From Candidatus Sumerlaeota bacterium (GTDB taxonomy: Bacteria > Sumerlaeota > Sumerlaeia > MWCT01): a DNA stretch of 13,764 bases. The stretch is taken from contig JAPLSR010000300.1 in assembly GCA_026398545.1 (NCBI GenBank), forward strand, positions 1-13,764, in the 5' to 3' direction. The translations under genes and the position numbers were made by a program. How positions within the stretch are numbered: the stretch's first letter is position 1; each line of letters begins with the position of its first letter. Below are positions 5,355 to 12,420 of the stretch, piece by piece. The notes below the pieces were generated by a model, which was given only the letters and a program-made list of their open reading frames with translations, was not told the DNA's origin and searched no databases.

Positions 5355-6386
5355 ATGCTGGATGAGATTGCGAGACAGCTGGATGCCCTTCTCCCCTCCC
5401 TTGAGGAGGAATTGAAACGGGCAAAATCCACTTCCGACCTGGAAAAGATTCGCGTGGGCTATTTAGGGAGGAAGGGGAAACTGACAGCCATCCTGAAGTC
5501 ATTTGCCACGCTCGACCCCTCCGAGCGTCCATCAGCCGGCAAGATGGTGAATGATGCCAAGGACAGGCTTCTGTCAGTCATTACCCAGAAGGCAGAGGAA
5601 TTCCGCAAAGATGAGTTTGCAAGCCGCCTCGCACAGGAGACGCTGGATATCACACTGCCCGGCGCCGCCCTGATTCCCGGACATCCTCACCCAATATCAA
5701 AAGTCCTTGGCGAGATTGAAGAGATTTTCACCTCGATGGGATTTGTCAGCGAGGAGGGTCCGGATATAGAGGATGATTATCACAACTTTGAGGCGCTGAA
5801 CACCCCACCAGAGCATCCCGCCAGAGACCTGCATGACACCTTTTATGTGGAGGGCGGACTCCTTTTAAGGACACACACCTCCCCTGTCCAGATTCGTGTG
5901 ATGAAACGGCAGAAACCGCCCCTTGCCATCATTGCTTCGGGGAAGGTCTATCGCGTTGACCTGGATATCTCCCACTCCCCCATGTTTGTTCAGGTGGAGG
6001 GGCTGATGGTGGGTGAGGACATTACGTTCGGGGACTTGAAGGGCGTGATTGAGGCATTCGTGCATCAGATCTTTTCCAAAGAGGTCGCGGTGAGGTTCCG
6101 ACCGCACTTCTTCCCCTTCACAGAGCCGAGCGCCGAGGTGGACATCCGGTGTGTCCTGTGCGGAGGTGCGGGGTGTCGTGTCTGCAAGATGTCAGGCTGG
6201 CTTGAGATAATGGGGTGCGGCATGGTGCATCCTGCCGTCTTTGAGATTGTGGGATATCCGACTGAGCGGGTGACCGGTTTTGCCTTCGGGATGGGGGTGG
6301 AACGCATCACCATGCTGAAATACGGCATCAACGACATCAGGCTGTTTTATGAAAATGACCTTCGGTTTTTGAAACAGTTTTCATAA
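5355..6386 (+). CDS. pheS: Phenylalanine--tRNA ligase alpha subunit
   Basis: This is the catalytic subunit of the alpha2-beta2 phenylalanyl-tRNA synthetase. The 343 residues fit the family. Residues 1-85 form the tRNA-binding coiled coil (KVGYLGRKG-like VGYLGRKGKLT at 34-44). The class II core follows, with LRTHTSPVQ (171-179), motif 2 around GKVYR (196-200) to VQVEGL (212-217), and motif 3 FGMGVERITM (311-320). Four cysteines, C266, C269, C274 and C277 in CVLCGGAGCRVC, form the zinc-knuckle-like insert seen in many bacterial PheS. The usual FHQVEG reads FVQVEG, and the Asp-rich segment before it is VDLDISHSP, a mild departure from the common form. AGGAAG precedes the ATG by eight bases. It follows rplT and is followed by its partner pheT after 42 bases. 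Confidence 0.97.
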   Translation: MLDEIARQLDALLPSLEEELKRAKSTSDLEKIRVGYLGRKGKLTAILKSFATLDPSERPSAGKMVNDAKDRLLSVITQKAEEFRKDEFASRLAQETLDITLPGAALIPGHPHPISKVLGEIEEIFTSMGFVSEEGPDIEDDYHNFEALNTPPEHPARDLHDTFYVEGGLLLRTHTSPVQIRVMKRQKPPLAIIASGKVYRVDLDISHSPMFVQVEGLMVGEDITFGDLKGVIEAFVHQIFSKEVAVRFRPHFFPFTEPSAEVDIRCVLCGGAGCRVCKMSGWLEIMGCGMVHPAVFEIVGYPTERVTGFAFGMGVERITMLKYGINDIRLFYENDLRFLKQFS

Positions 6387-6428
6387 ACCGAAATAGAGCG
6401 GGGTTAATATTCAAAAAAGAGCGGGGCT

Positions 6429-8795
6429 ATGAGATTCAGTTATCGCTGGCTGAGGGATTATTTCCACGCGAGAAAATCGCTCCCCGAGGTGCTTGAGGGC
6501 TTCACCATGTCCGGCATGGAGGTGGAGTCGGTTGTGGACATGGTGGGGCTTTCAAAAAATCTGGTCATCGGGAAAATCCTGCAGGTCGGTCCGCACCCGG
6601 ACGCCGAAAACCTCCTTCTATGCAAGGTGGATATTGCGCGGGAACACCCGTTGAGTATTGTCTGCGGTGCAAAGAATGTCAAGGCGGGCGACAAGGTTCC
6701 CGTTGCCCTGGACGGGATGCGTCTAACAAATGGGAGCGTCATCCAGCACACCCGAATCCATGGCGAGGTCTCCGAAGGGATGCTCTGCGCCGGCGATGAG
6801 CTCGGTCTCAATGACGACCACAGCGGCATACTGATTTTGCCGGAGGACTTCCCGGTCGGGGAACCGCTGGATGCCCTGATTGATATCGCAATCACACCGA
6901 ACCGCGGGGATTGTTACTGTCTTATCGGGCTGGCGCGCGACCTTGCCGGATTTTTCAGCTCCCGTATTACGTATCCAACCGTCCGCATCATGGAGACAAT
7001 GGAACGGATTGACAATTATCTGCGCGTGACGGTTGCGAACAAGGAGGGATGTCCCCGTTACGGGGCGCGCTATATCCGCGGGGTGCGCGTAGGTCCGAGT
7101 CCCGCCTGGCTGGTTTACCGTCTTGCCAGCGCCGGCATCCGCTCCCTCAATAATGTGGTGGACGCCACCAATTATGTGATGCTTGAATGCGGTCAACCGA
7201 TTCACGCCTTTGACATGGACCGCGTGGCGAACCGGCACATCATTGTCCGCAATGCAAAGGAGGGTGAAGTCTTAGAGATGCTGGATGGTGAAATGCTAAA
7301 GCTGACCTCACAGGACTTGTTGATAACTGACCCGCGCGAACCTATCGCACTTGCGGGCATCATGGGGGGCTTGAGCTCCAGGATTTCCCCCAGCACCATC
7401 AACGTTGTCCTTGAATGTGCCTACTTTGACCCCATCACTATCCGGAGGAGCTCCCGACGTCTAAGTAAAAAGACAGAGGCATCCTTCCGTTTTGAGCGCA
7501 ATGTGGACAGGGAGGGCATCCCGCGCGTCCTCGAACGCGTTGCCATGCTTATCCGGGAGCTGGCGGGCGGCGAGATAGCCCAGGGAATGATTGACGTAAA
7601 AAATTACCGCTCCAGCAAAAGGTCAATTTCACTTTCAGTCAGTAAAACAAACAAAGTCCTCGGCACACGACTCAATCCCCGTGAAATCGCCGACTTCCTT
7701 GTGGCTCTGGAATTCGAAATTATAGAGCCGAACCCCGAACTCATCACCTTTGCCATCCCCTCCCACCGCAACGACATCACGCGCGATATTGACCTCATTG
7801 AGGAGGTGGCGCGGATGTATGGGTATGAAAAGATTAAACCCACGCTCCCCTACCATCCGGCGGAGCCAGTGTCCTTCTCACCCATTTCACGGATGACTGC
7901 ACAAATTAAATCCGCACTTTCAGCCCTGGGGTTTGATGAGATCATCAATTACAGTTTTACCTCGAGCCGCCTTGAGGAGGCGCTCGGACTTCTCCCGGAG
8001 GGGGCGGTAAAAATCACCAACCCCATCTCGCCCGACCAGGATATCATGCGGACATCACTCCTGCCCAGTCTTATAGAGTGCATGGTATATAATATCAACC
8101 GTGACATCCTTGATATCATGGTCTATGAGATTGGAAAGGTTTACGAACGGCGGGATAAAGAGATGCGGGAAGAGGTTCACCTGATGGCGGGGATATGCGG
8201 CGATTCCCCATCCACCTGGCAAAAACCGGGCTCACCGGTGAATTTTTATGACATCAAGGGAGCGGCGGAAATCCTGAAAAACCTCTTTGGCTTTTCAAGC
8301 GCCACCCTGGAACCTTTGACGGATGTGAGTTATTACCATCCGGGTCGGGCGGCACGCTTTGTCCGGGACAACATGGAAATCTGCCGTTTCGGAGAACTGC
8401 ACCCCATCATTGCGGAGCGTCTTGAGCTGGAAAGGCGTCTTTATTTACTTGATATGAATCTCAGCCGGATTGCCCCCATCGCAAAAAAGGCAATTCAGTT
8501 CCGTCCCATACCCAAATTTCCGTCCATCTCAAGGGACCTTGCCATCGTTCTCGATGATGCCGTTATAGCGCAAAGCATTGAGGAAGTAATCCGTGAAAAG
8601 GCGGGCGAAACGCTGGAATCCCTGACCTTTTTTGACCTTTATAAAGGGTCGCCCGTGACGGAGGGGAAAAAGAGCCTTGCCTATTCCCTCACATTCCGCT
8701 CCACTGAGCGCACGCTCACCGATGCGGAAATTGACGAGATCATGGCAAATGTGCTTGGGGCGCTAAAGGACAAATTCGGCGCAGTGCTCAGATGA
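6429..8795 (+). CDS. pheT: Phenylalanine--tRNA ligase beta subunit
   Basis: The 788-residue product has the full bacterial PheT architecture. It opens with MRFSYRWLRDYF and the SGMEVESV segment. The EMAP/OB tRNA-binding domain follows at about 40-150 (VGPHPDAENLLLCKVD, CGAKNV), then the B3/B4 editing domain at about 200-385 (NNVVDATNYVMLECGQPIHAFD, GIMGG, TEASFRFERNVD). The B5 domain is at about 400-475, the inactive synthetase-like core comes next (ITRDIDLIEEVARMYGYEKI, ITNPISPDQDIMRTSLLPSL), and the C-terminal FDX-ACB anticodon-binding domain starts at about 695 (FRPIPKFPSISRDLA to the end). It pairs with PheS and hydrolyses mischarged Tyr-tRNA(Phe). The Shine-Dalgarno is weak (gagcgggg; the string agagcgggg occurs twice upstream, at 6395 and 6418). 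Its stop is 12 bases from the stop of the convergent protease gene. Confidence 0.97.
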   Translation: MRFSYRWLRDYFHARKSLPEVLEGFTMSGMEVESVVDMVGLSKNLVIGKILQVGPHPDAENLLLCKVDIAREHPLSIVCGAKNVKAGDKVPVALDGMRLTNGSVIQHTRIHGEVSEGMLCAGDELGLNDDHSGILILPEDFPVGEPLDALIDIAITPNRGDCYCLIGLARDLAGFFSSRITYPTVRIMETMERIDNYLRVTVANKEGCPRYGARYIRGVRVGPSPAWLVYRLASAGIRSLNNVVDATNYVMLECGQPIHAFDMDRVANRHIIVRNAKEGEVLEMLDGEMLKLTSQDLLITDPREPIALAGIMGGLSSRISPSTINVVLECAYFDPITIRRSSRRLSKKTEASFRFERNVDREGIPRVLERVAMLIRELAGGEIAQGMIDVKNYRSSKRSISLSVSKTNKVLGTRLNPREIADFLVALEFEIIEPNPELITFAIPSHRNDITRDIDLIEEVARMYGYEKIKPTLPYHPAEPVSFSPISRMTAQIKSALSALGFDEIINYSFTSSRLEEALGLLPEGAVKITNPISPDQDIMRTSLLPSLIECMVYNINRDILDIMVYEIGKVYERRDKEMREEVHLMAGICGDSPSTWQKPGSPVNFYDIKGAAEILKNLFGFSSATLEPLTDVSYYHPGRAARFVRDNMEICRFGELHPIIAERLELERRLYLLDMNLSRIAPIAKKAIQFRPIPKFPSISRDLAIVLDDAVIAQSIEEVIREKAGETLESLTFFDLYKGSPVTEGKKSLAYSLTFRSTERTLTDAEIDEIMANVLGALKDKFGAVLR

Positions 8796-8807
8796 CCATC
8801 CAATTGT

Positions 8808-9161
8808 TCAACACAGCATCATTCGCATAGGATGCAAAGTCCGGTCAAAGGGATTAAATACAAGTCCAAGAATTTCTAAGGTTACAACGCCCAACAACGC
8901 CTGGTCACCTTCCTCACCTAAAATCACCGGCGTGTGAGCTTCACCTTGTGGAAAGACAACAAAAGCTTCCGACACCGCTTTTTCAACCGTTGTGCCATCA
9001 GCGAGAGTAAAGGATATTTTTCGTTTTGGCTTCAATTTAATTTCTTTCCACACCATTTTGGGCAGAAGGGAATAGATTGCTCCACTGTCCACAAGAAATC
9101 TCACATTTTTCTGTTTCCCTGAAGGTCCTTTCACCAGACCCTCGATATAAGTAATGCCCAT
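8808..9161 (-). CDS. Retropepsin-like (clan AA) aspartic protease, single-domain
   Basis: The 117-residue protein has the half-pepsin layout. The catalytic Asp lies in FLVDSGAIYSLLP (DSGA, the D[ST]G[AS] motif) at about 23-35. A flap-like region with FTLADGTTVE follows, and the second hydrophobic-hydrophobic-Gly motif is ALLGVVTLEILGL near residue 90, ending with NPFDRTLHP. Such small proteins act as dimers of one active-site Asp each. No signal peptide is visible, so it is probably cytosolic. The start is well supported by AAGGAGGG seven bases upstream. It lies directly downstream of an attC-like site on the same strand, as a cassette gene would. Related single-domain proteases occur widely in cyanobacteria and environmental genomes with unknown substrates. 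Confidence 0.8.
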   Translation of the reverse strand: MGITYIEGLVKGPSGKQKNVRFLVDSGAIYSLLPKMVWKEIKLKPKRKISFTLADGTTVEKAVSEAFVVFPQGEAHTPVILGEEGDQALLGVVTLEILGLVFNPFDRTLHPMRMMLC

Positions 9162-9189
9162 GAGGGTTCCCTCCTTTTTTTAACTTCGC

Positions 9190-9249
9190 CACTAACATCG
9201 CGGCTCACCGGCGCGCGGCAGCGCGTCCTGGTGCAGCCGCTTGTTAGGC
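9190..9249 (-). repeat. attC-like recombination site (60 bp)
   Basis: Read on the - strand it starts with GCCTAAC (9249-9243), an exact RYYYAAC site, and ends with GTTAGTG (9196-9190), which matches GTTRRRY at most positions. The arms GCGGCTGCACC and GGTGAGCCGC pair perfectly except for one unpaired G, the extrahelical base typical of attC sites, around a GC-rich centre (gacgcgctgccgcgcgcc). Total length equals the shortest classic attC sites. The TAA of the upstream ORF lies inside GCCTAAC, as in many integron cassettes. No integrase gene is present in the window. Confidence 0.6.
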
Positions 9250-9504
9250 GTCATTTTCCACATAAACTTTGAGCCCACGACGCGCCAGTACACTGAGCAA
9301 ATCTTCCCTCACCCGGACTACTCGTTGCACGGTGGACGTCACTTTCATTTGTAGCATGAATTTTTCTGGGTACAGGTCAAGTGACGTGTTCTCAGTAAAG
9401 ACACAGTCTGGGTACATCGTCTTTAGCTCGTTGACCGCGCCCCAAATGGCTTGTGCGTCAACTTCGATATCGGAACCGTGGGTGAGGCGCCCACCAAAGA
9501 ACCA
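9244..9504 (-). CDS. Short open frame ending in the attC-like site, start unclear
   Basis: A protein-like open frame runs from after a TGA at 9507-9505 to TAA 9246-9244. Its first ATG is at 9417, giving 57 residues, MYPDCVFTEN... to ...LKVYVENDA. The preceding 29 codons also look coding (GGRLTHGSDIEVDAQAIW) but have no good start codon or ribosome site. It overlaps the 3' end of the TPR-like gene by 47 bases in another frame. The alternating strand-helix pattern (KFMLQMKVTSTV, REDLLSVLARRG, LKVYVE) suggests a small alpha-beta domain. Either it is a separate small gene, or it is the real C-terminal domain of the TPR-like protein separated by a frameshift. Not recognised as a known family. Confidence 0.4.
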   Translation of the reverse strand, partial: WFFGGRLTHGSDIEVDAQAIWGAVNELKTMYPDCVFTENTSLDLYPEKFMLQMKVTSTVQRVVRVREDLLSVLARRGLKVYVENDA

Positions 9505-10279
9505 TCAGGATTCCTTCAATATCTTCTGGTGTGGTCGTTTGGGGCCTTGGCGCTACGTCCTGCGGAATCGGTTCTGCTATTGGCTTGGATTTTTGGGGGC
9601 AGACTATGCTCTTTTGCCACCTTGCGCGTGCTTCTTGCCAAAATGTGTAAGCTGGCTCTGAGCTAGGGACGGTGTCTCCAGTCTCTTTTCCTGTTCTGTG
9701 CGCCCAGTAGAACGCATCGACTGCCAGGGATCTGTCGCCCCTCTTAGACGCTGCATCCGCCACGTCAGAATGAACGATATAATACTGTGGATCTATCCGT
9801 GTGTCACGCGACTGAGCGTCCCTATAGAACCTTTGCATGTCAGAATACGATTGTTTTAGAGGAAAGCAGGCCCAACAAGCGTAGCAGTAATAAGGGCCGG
9901 GATGATTCGGCTCCGCTTTCATCACCTCTTTGAGAAGACGATCAACTGAGTCAAATACGTGATCCATTGAATGAGTATCCACCTCAGTCGTGAAGCTTGA
10001 TCCTATGTTATATTTATTCCGCATCCCTCGTGTCCAAAGACGAGCAAGCTGATACCTCGCCTCCATATATTTCGGACACTGTGAGACTACTTGCTTAAGG
10101 AGATCTTCGGCCTCTCGCCATCGCTGTCCACCCTCGTCGGCGATCTGCATCGCTTCTTTCACACGGTTGACAAATGCCTCGGGACTAATGCAACATACTT
10201 CTTTTCTCTTAACGTCGCTTCTGTGATTCTGTATAGCGGCGTTCGGCACTGGAGATTTCTTGCGACTGAAAGGCCACAT
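9458..10279 (-). CDS. Hypothetical protein with TPR-like helical repeats
   Basis: The chosen start gives 273 residues beginning MWPFSRKKS, with GGAG about eight bases upstream; ATG 10285 (MAMWPF) is an alternative, and the upstream ATG at 10336 is less likely because it lies inside the preceding small ORF. A polar N-terminal tail is followed by helices that resemble tetratricopeptide repeats: EDLLKQVVSQCPKYMEARYQL, then LLKEVMKAEPNHPGPYYCYAC, and AADAASKRGDRSLAVDAFYWAHRTG-like VADAASKRGDRSLAVD. No signal peptide, membrane segment or enzyme motif is visible. The last ~15 residues (WWAPHPRFRYRS) are unlike the rest and may be out-of-frame reading; the frame at 9244-9504 may hold the true end. 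It follows PIRIR copy B by 20 bases and is probably co-transcribed with it. A scaffold or protein-interaction role is the most one can infer. Confidence 0.6.
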   Translation of the reverse strand: MWPFSRKKSPVPNAAIQNHRSDVKRKEVCCISPEAFVNRVKEAMQIADEGGQRWREAEDLLKQVVSQCPKYMEARYQLARLWTRGMRNKYNIGSSFTTEVDTHSMDHVFDSVDRLLKEVMKAEPNHPGPYYCYACWACFPLKQSYSDMQRFYRDAQSRDTRIDPQYYIVHSDVADAASKRGDRSLAVDAFYWAHRTGKETGDTVPSSEPAYTFWQEARARWQKSIVCPQKSKPIAEPIPQDVAPRPQTTTPEDIEGILMVLWWAPHPRFRYRS

Positions 10280-10299
10280 AGCCATATCTCCATCTCTCG

Positions 10300-10470
10300 T
10301 TATAAGATGACTAACAATAAATAGATTGATCCGCATAGAATGCGGAGCCTCGATTTCCTGTCCGTATAAGACACCGTCGGTTCTCCGGGAAAATACGCCA
10401 TAATCCCTGCAATCTCAGTCACTTGCGGTTCATGTGGCCATTTATCACGGCATCTTATGCGGATCGGCAT
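10300..10470 (-). CDS. Small PIRIR-family ORF, copy B (56 aa)
   Basis: The ATG at 10470 has a near-perfect ribosome site, AAGGAGGG (10483-10476), five bases upstream. The product starts MPIRIRCRDKW, contains VSYTD at 33-37 and GSI at 47-49, and ends with a hydrophobic YLLLVIL. The first 49 residues align to copy A (3222-3383) without a gap, 21 identical. The charged N-terminus is basic (PIRIRCRDK). No known family is recognised. It ends 20 bases before the TPR-like gene and may be its leader cistron. The DNA carries the same 103-bp inverted repeat as copy A, so the conserved unit may be the RNA or DNA fold rather than the peptide. Confidence 0.45.
   Translation of the reverse strand: MPIRIRCRDKWPHEPQVTEIAGIMAYFPGEPTVSYTDRKSRLRILCGSIYLLLVIL
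10361..10463. repeat. 103-bp inverted-repeat element, copy B
   Basis: The left arm tccgtataagacacc (10361-10375) is identical to copy A. The right arm ggcatcttatgcgga (10449-10463) differs from copy A at two bases. Spacing is again exactly 103 bp. Next to it a perfect 7-bp hairpin, tccgcat-aga-atgcgga (10330-10346), reuses the same TCCGCAT motif. Confidence 0.65.
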
Positions 10471-10483
10471 AATAACCCTCCTT

Positions 10484-10767
10484 GCTTGCCCCAAAGCCCG
10501 TCAACCGGACTGCGAACGCCAGCCAGCACGCCTTTAAGGGTCAGACTACCGAAAAACTTGAAATCTTTCCTTGCGAAGTTTCTTCGTTATACCCACCGCA
10601 GCGGGTTTTCTTAATCCCTGTCAATGTTACAGCCTTATCAATTAATTGATCCTCTTTCCTGGGGACGCGGAATTCATGGGGTCAATCCCTAATAAATTGG
10701 GCGATGTTCCGTTGATGTCCAACATCAAATCTTAGTGGCGTTGTGCGCCGTCTGCGGGTATGAGTTG
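10484..10767. other. Intergenic accessory DNA with a vapB remnant
   Basis: No intact gene is visible. The stretch contains the vapB-like fragment at 10604-10654. It also holds a segment near 10657-10690 (ctggggacgcggaattcatg) that resembles repeat ends seen around REP/IS200-type elements, and a small hairpin ggcg-ttgtg-cgcc at 10737-10749 just beyond vapC. It reads as scrambled mobile-element debris between vapC and PIRIR copy B. Confidence 0.4.
10604..10654 (-). pseudogene. vapB antitoxin fragment
   Basis: The 17 codons read EDQLIDKAVTLTGIKKT, which matches EDRLIDKATELTGIKEKT of the intact vapB at 11144-11341 nearly residue for residue; the DNA is also clearly similar (ttaatccctgtcaat...ccttatcaat). 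The N-terminal start (MKTTLNI) and the C-terminal half are missing, and the frame runs on into unrelated sequence. It is a remnant of a second antitoxin copy of the ribbon-helix-helix VapB type. Confidence 0.65.
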
Positions 10768-11142
10768 TTATCTGAAAAACTTCCCATCAAAGCCGATGCC
10801 AAGCTCTGCAGAAACCTTATCCAGCTTTTTATCGAATGTCCATATTGGGACACTCGCTAAAATAGCTGATGCAAGCAGATGAACATCGATATAACCTAAT
10901 CCCCTCCCCATCAGGTGGTTCTTCTCGATAAATTGTATAACTTCTTCATGTTCCGCCTCAATTGCCGAGGGAAGAGAGCGAAGCAGTGAAAGTATTTCAG
11001 ACCTTTTATTGAGATTCCCGCAGGCAAGCTCGCCGATGATAAGTGGATGGCAAATAACATCTCCGTTATTCAATAACCTATTAAGGTCAACGTTACCCTC
11101 CTGCAAATGGAAAACCCAGACGGATGTATCGACAAGGAGCAT
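10768..11142 (-). CDS. vapC: VapC-family PIN-domain ribonuclease toxin
   Basis: The 124-residue protein is a PIN domain with all acidic active-site residues in place: D5 (LLVDTSVWV), E38 (IIGELACG), D86 (GYIDVHLLAS) and D104 (WTFDKKL). These bind Mg2+/Mn2+ for RNA cleavage; VapC toxins typically cut tRNA or rRNA when released from their antitoxin. Length is normal. The ATG is one base after the vapB stop (TAGCATG), so the two are translationally coupled, and AGGG in the vapB end may serve as part of its ribosome site. The target RNA cannot be predicted. The gene looks intact, although the neighbouring DNA contains a broken second vapB. Confidence 0.93.
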   Translation of the reverse strand: MLLVDTSVWVFHLQEGNVDLNRLLNNGDVICHPLIIGELACGNLNKRSEILSLLRSLPSAIEAEHEEVIQFIEKNHLMGRGLGYIDVHLLASAILASVPIWTFDKKLDKVSAELGIGFDGKFFR

Positions 11143-11143
11143 G

Positions 11144-11341
11144 CTATTTCCCTGCCGTTCTCCTGCGGGGTATTGTTTTCAGTTTTTTTTCGGTCCCACC
11201 CAATTGGGCGAGTCTTTTACTACTTTCCCTTGCTATCAAGGCTTCCAATCCAAGATTGACGATGGTTGTTTTTTCCTTAATCCCTGTCAATTCTGTGGCC
11301 TTATCAATCAATCTATCCTCTATGTTTAACGTTGTCTTCAT
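11144..11341 (-). CDS. vapB: VapB-type ribbon-helix-helix antitoxin
   Basis: The 65-residue protein begins MKTTLNIEDRLIDKATELTG, the hallmark of the small VapB antitoxins of the MRTTLNIDD type: an N-terminal RHH DNA-binding strand and helices (1-45, with KEKTTIVNLGLEALIARES) and a basic C-terminal tail (KKLKTIPRRRTAGK) that would bind the toxin. The start is set by GGAGG eight bases before this ATG; an upstream in-frame ATG at 11392 gives a non-homologous 17-residue extension with no ribosome site. VapB-VapC usually represses its own promoter. The 108 bases upstream (11393-11500) are AT-rich, with aataat/attatt-type inverted motifs that could be the operator. Confidence 0.9.
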   Translation of the reverse strand: MKTTLNIEDRLIDKATELTGIKEKTTIVNLGLEALIARESSKRLAQLGGTEKKLKTIPRRRTAGK

Positions 11342-11500
11342 CGTTTTCACCTCCAACTTTATATCTGTCCCGCCATCAGCACAAGACACCAAGCCAAAAC
11401 GGCGTTTAACTATCTTAACAATTATTGGTTATTATTTTCCCTCTGGTCGCAGTTGGTCAAGGACTAAAACCACAGGCGCATTTGAATCTTCTTTATGACT

Positions 11501-11950
11501 CTATGAAGGAATATCTTTTTCGGAAATGACCTTAAAGCCGTGTTGACGCAAGAGGGCGGTTGTAACACCACAACCGGCTATCAGACGTCTGCTATGCGTC
11601 CCGTCATAAACGGAATTCACACCGCATGACGGACTGTTTTCCTTGAAAATTATGAGTTCGGGTTGAACAAGACGGGCGAGTTTCAGAACTTCTCGTGCGC
11701 CACGTAGAAAGGCATCGGTTACATCAGTCCCATCGCACTGAATAACCCTCGCCTTGCCGGAAAGGACATCTTCGGCGGTTCCCCCAAAGACCTCGGCAGG
11801 GGGGCGCGGCGTGGGAAGTCCGCCCAATTGCTCAGGGCAGACGGGAATCACCTCACCGCGGGCGAAAGCCTGTTGAAGACTTTCCACCGCACAAGCCTCG
11901 CCGCGGTAATTGGCGCATAATCCAACCAGACAGGCGCTGACCAGTTTCAT
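11501..11950 (-). CDS. DUF523 family protein (COG1683)
   Basis: The 149-residue protein carries the conserved cysteine motifs of DUF523: SACLVGLCANYRG at the start, PVCPEQLGGLPTPRPPAE (about 36-53) and FKENSPSCGVNSVYDG (about 101-116). The cysteines suggest metal or cluster binding, but no function is established for the family. The ATG overlaps the smpB stop in an ATGA junction, so translation is coupled to smpB. It is the last gene of the GHL10-smpB-DUF523 run. After the TAG stop the frame stays open for 22 more codons; the family normally ends here, so this is probably chance. Confidence 0.9.
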   Translation of the reverse strand: MKLVSACLVGLCANYRGEACAVESLQQAFARGEVIPVCPEQLGGLPTPRPPAEVFGGTAEDVLSGKARVIQCDGTDVTDAFLRGAREVLKLARLVQPELIIFKENSPSCGVNSVYDGTHSRRLIAGCGVTTALLRQHGFKVISEKDIPS

Positions 11951-12405
11951 CTGATTTTTTGTTCCCGTCTTGTTTCGCGCTCGATATCCCGCGCCTTTAT
12001 ATCTTCGCGCCGGTCGATAATTTTCTTTCCGCGGGCAAGCGCAATCTCAACCTTGGCGATTCCCTTTTCGTTAAAATACATCTTCATGGGAATAATGGTA
12101 AAGCCCTTGCGGGTCACTGCGCCAATGAGCCTCTTGATTTCGCTCTGATGTAGAAGGAGTTTGCGTGGGCGCCGTTCAGGGAGGTTCCAACGGTTTCCCT
12201 GCACATAAGGGGCGATGTGCGCGTTTTGCAAGATGACCTCGCCATGCTCCACCGAGGCAAAGGAGTCGTTCAGATTTGCCATGCCACTGCGCAGAGATTT
12301 GACCTCCGTGCCTCTCAGGACAATCCCCGCCTCAAATCGCTCAAGTATGTGATAATCATGGCGGGCTTTACGGTTGTTGGCGACTATTTTCCCTTTTTCT
12401 GCCAC
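11947..12405 (-). CDS. smpB: SsrA-binding protein SmpB
   Basis: SmpB binds tmRNA and takes it to stalled ribosomes for trans-translation. The 152 residues show VANNRKARHDYHILERFEAGIVL-type opening, GTEVKSLRSG, DSFASVEHGEV, the HIAPY motif, and RKLLLHQSEIKRL, followed by KGKKIIDRRE-like ARGKKIIDRREDIKARD and a basic tail that becomes helical in the ribosome. The GTG at 12405 is preferred: GGTGA lies five bases upstream, and MAEKGKIV fits the family. GTG 12414 would add three residues but has no ribosome site. The ribosome site directly follows the GHL10 stop, and the gene's own stop overlaps the DUF523 start. No tmRNA gene was found in the window. Confidence 0.96.
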   Translation of the reverse strand: MAEKGKIVANNRKARHDYHILERFEAGIVLRGTEVKSLRSGMANLNDSFASVEHGEVILQNAHIAPYVQGNRWNLPERRPRKLLLHQSEIKRLIGAVTRKGFTIIPMKMYFNEKGIAKVEIALARGKKIIDRREDIKARDIERETRREQKIR

Positions 12406-12420
12406 ACATCTCACCCCGTT

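Noticed and set aside
10657..10690. IS200/REP-type element end (ctggggacgcggaattcatg)
   Set aside because: Only one short segment is seen, with no transposase, partner end or hairpin, so it is not called as an insertion sequence.
11430..11500. tRNA or tmRNA fragment near vapB and smpB
   Set aside because: No cloverleaf, no TTCGA-type T-loop and no CCA end could be found; tmRNA features are absent.
11432..11503. Readthrough of the DUF523 stop: 22 further codons ending ...LDQLRPEGK
   Set aside because: The family ends at about this length, and a 22-codon open run is easily due to chance; no recoding signal is visible.
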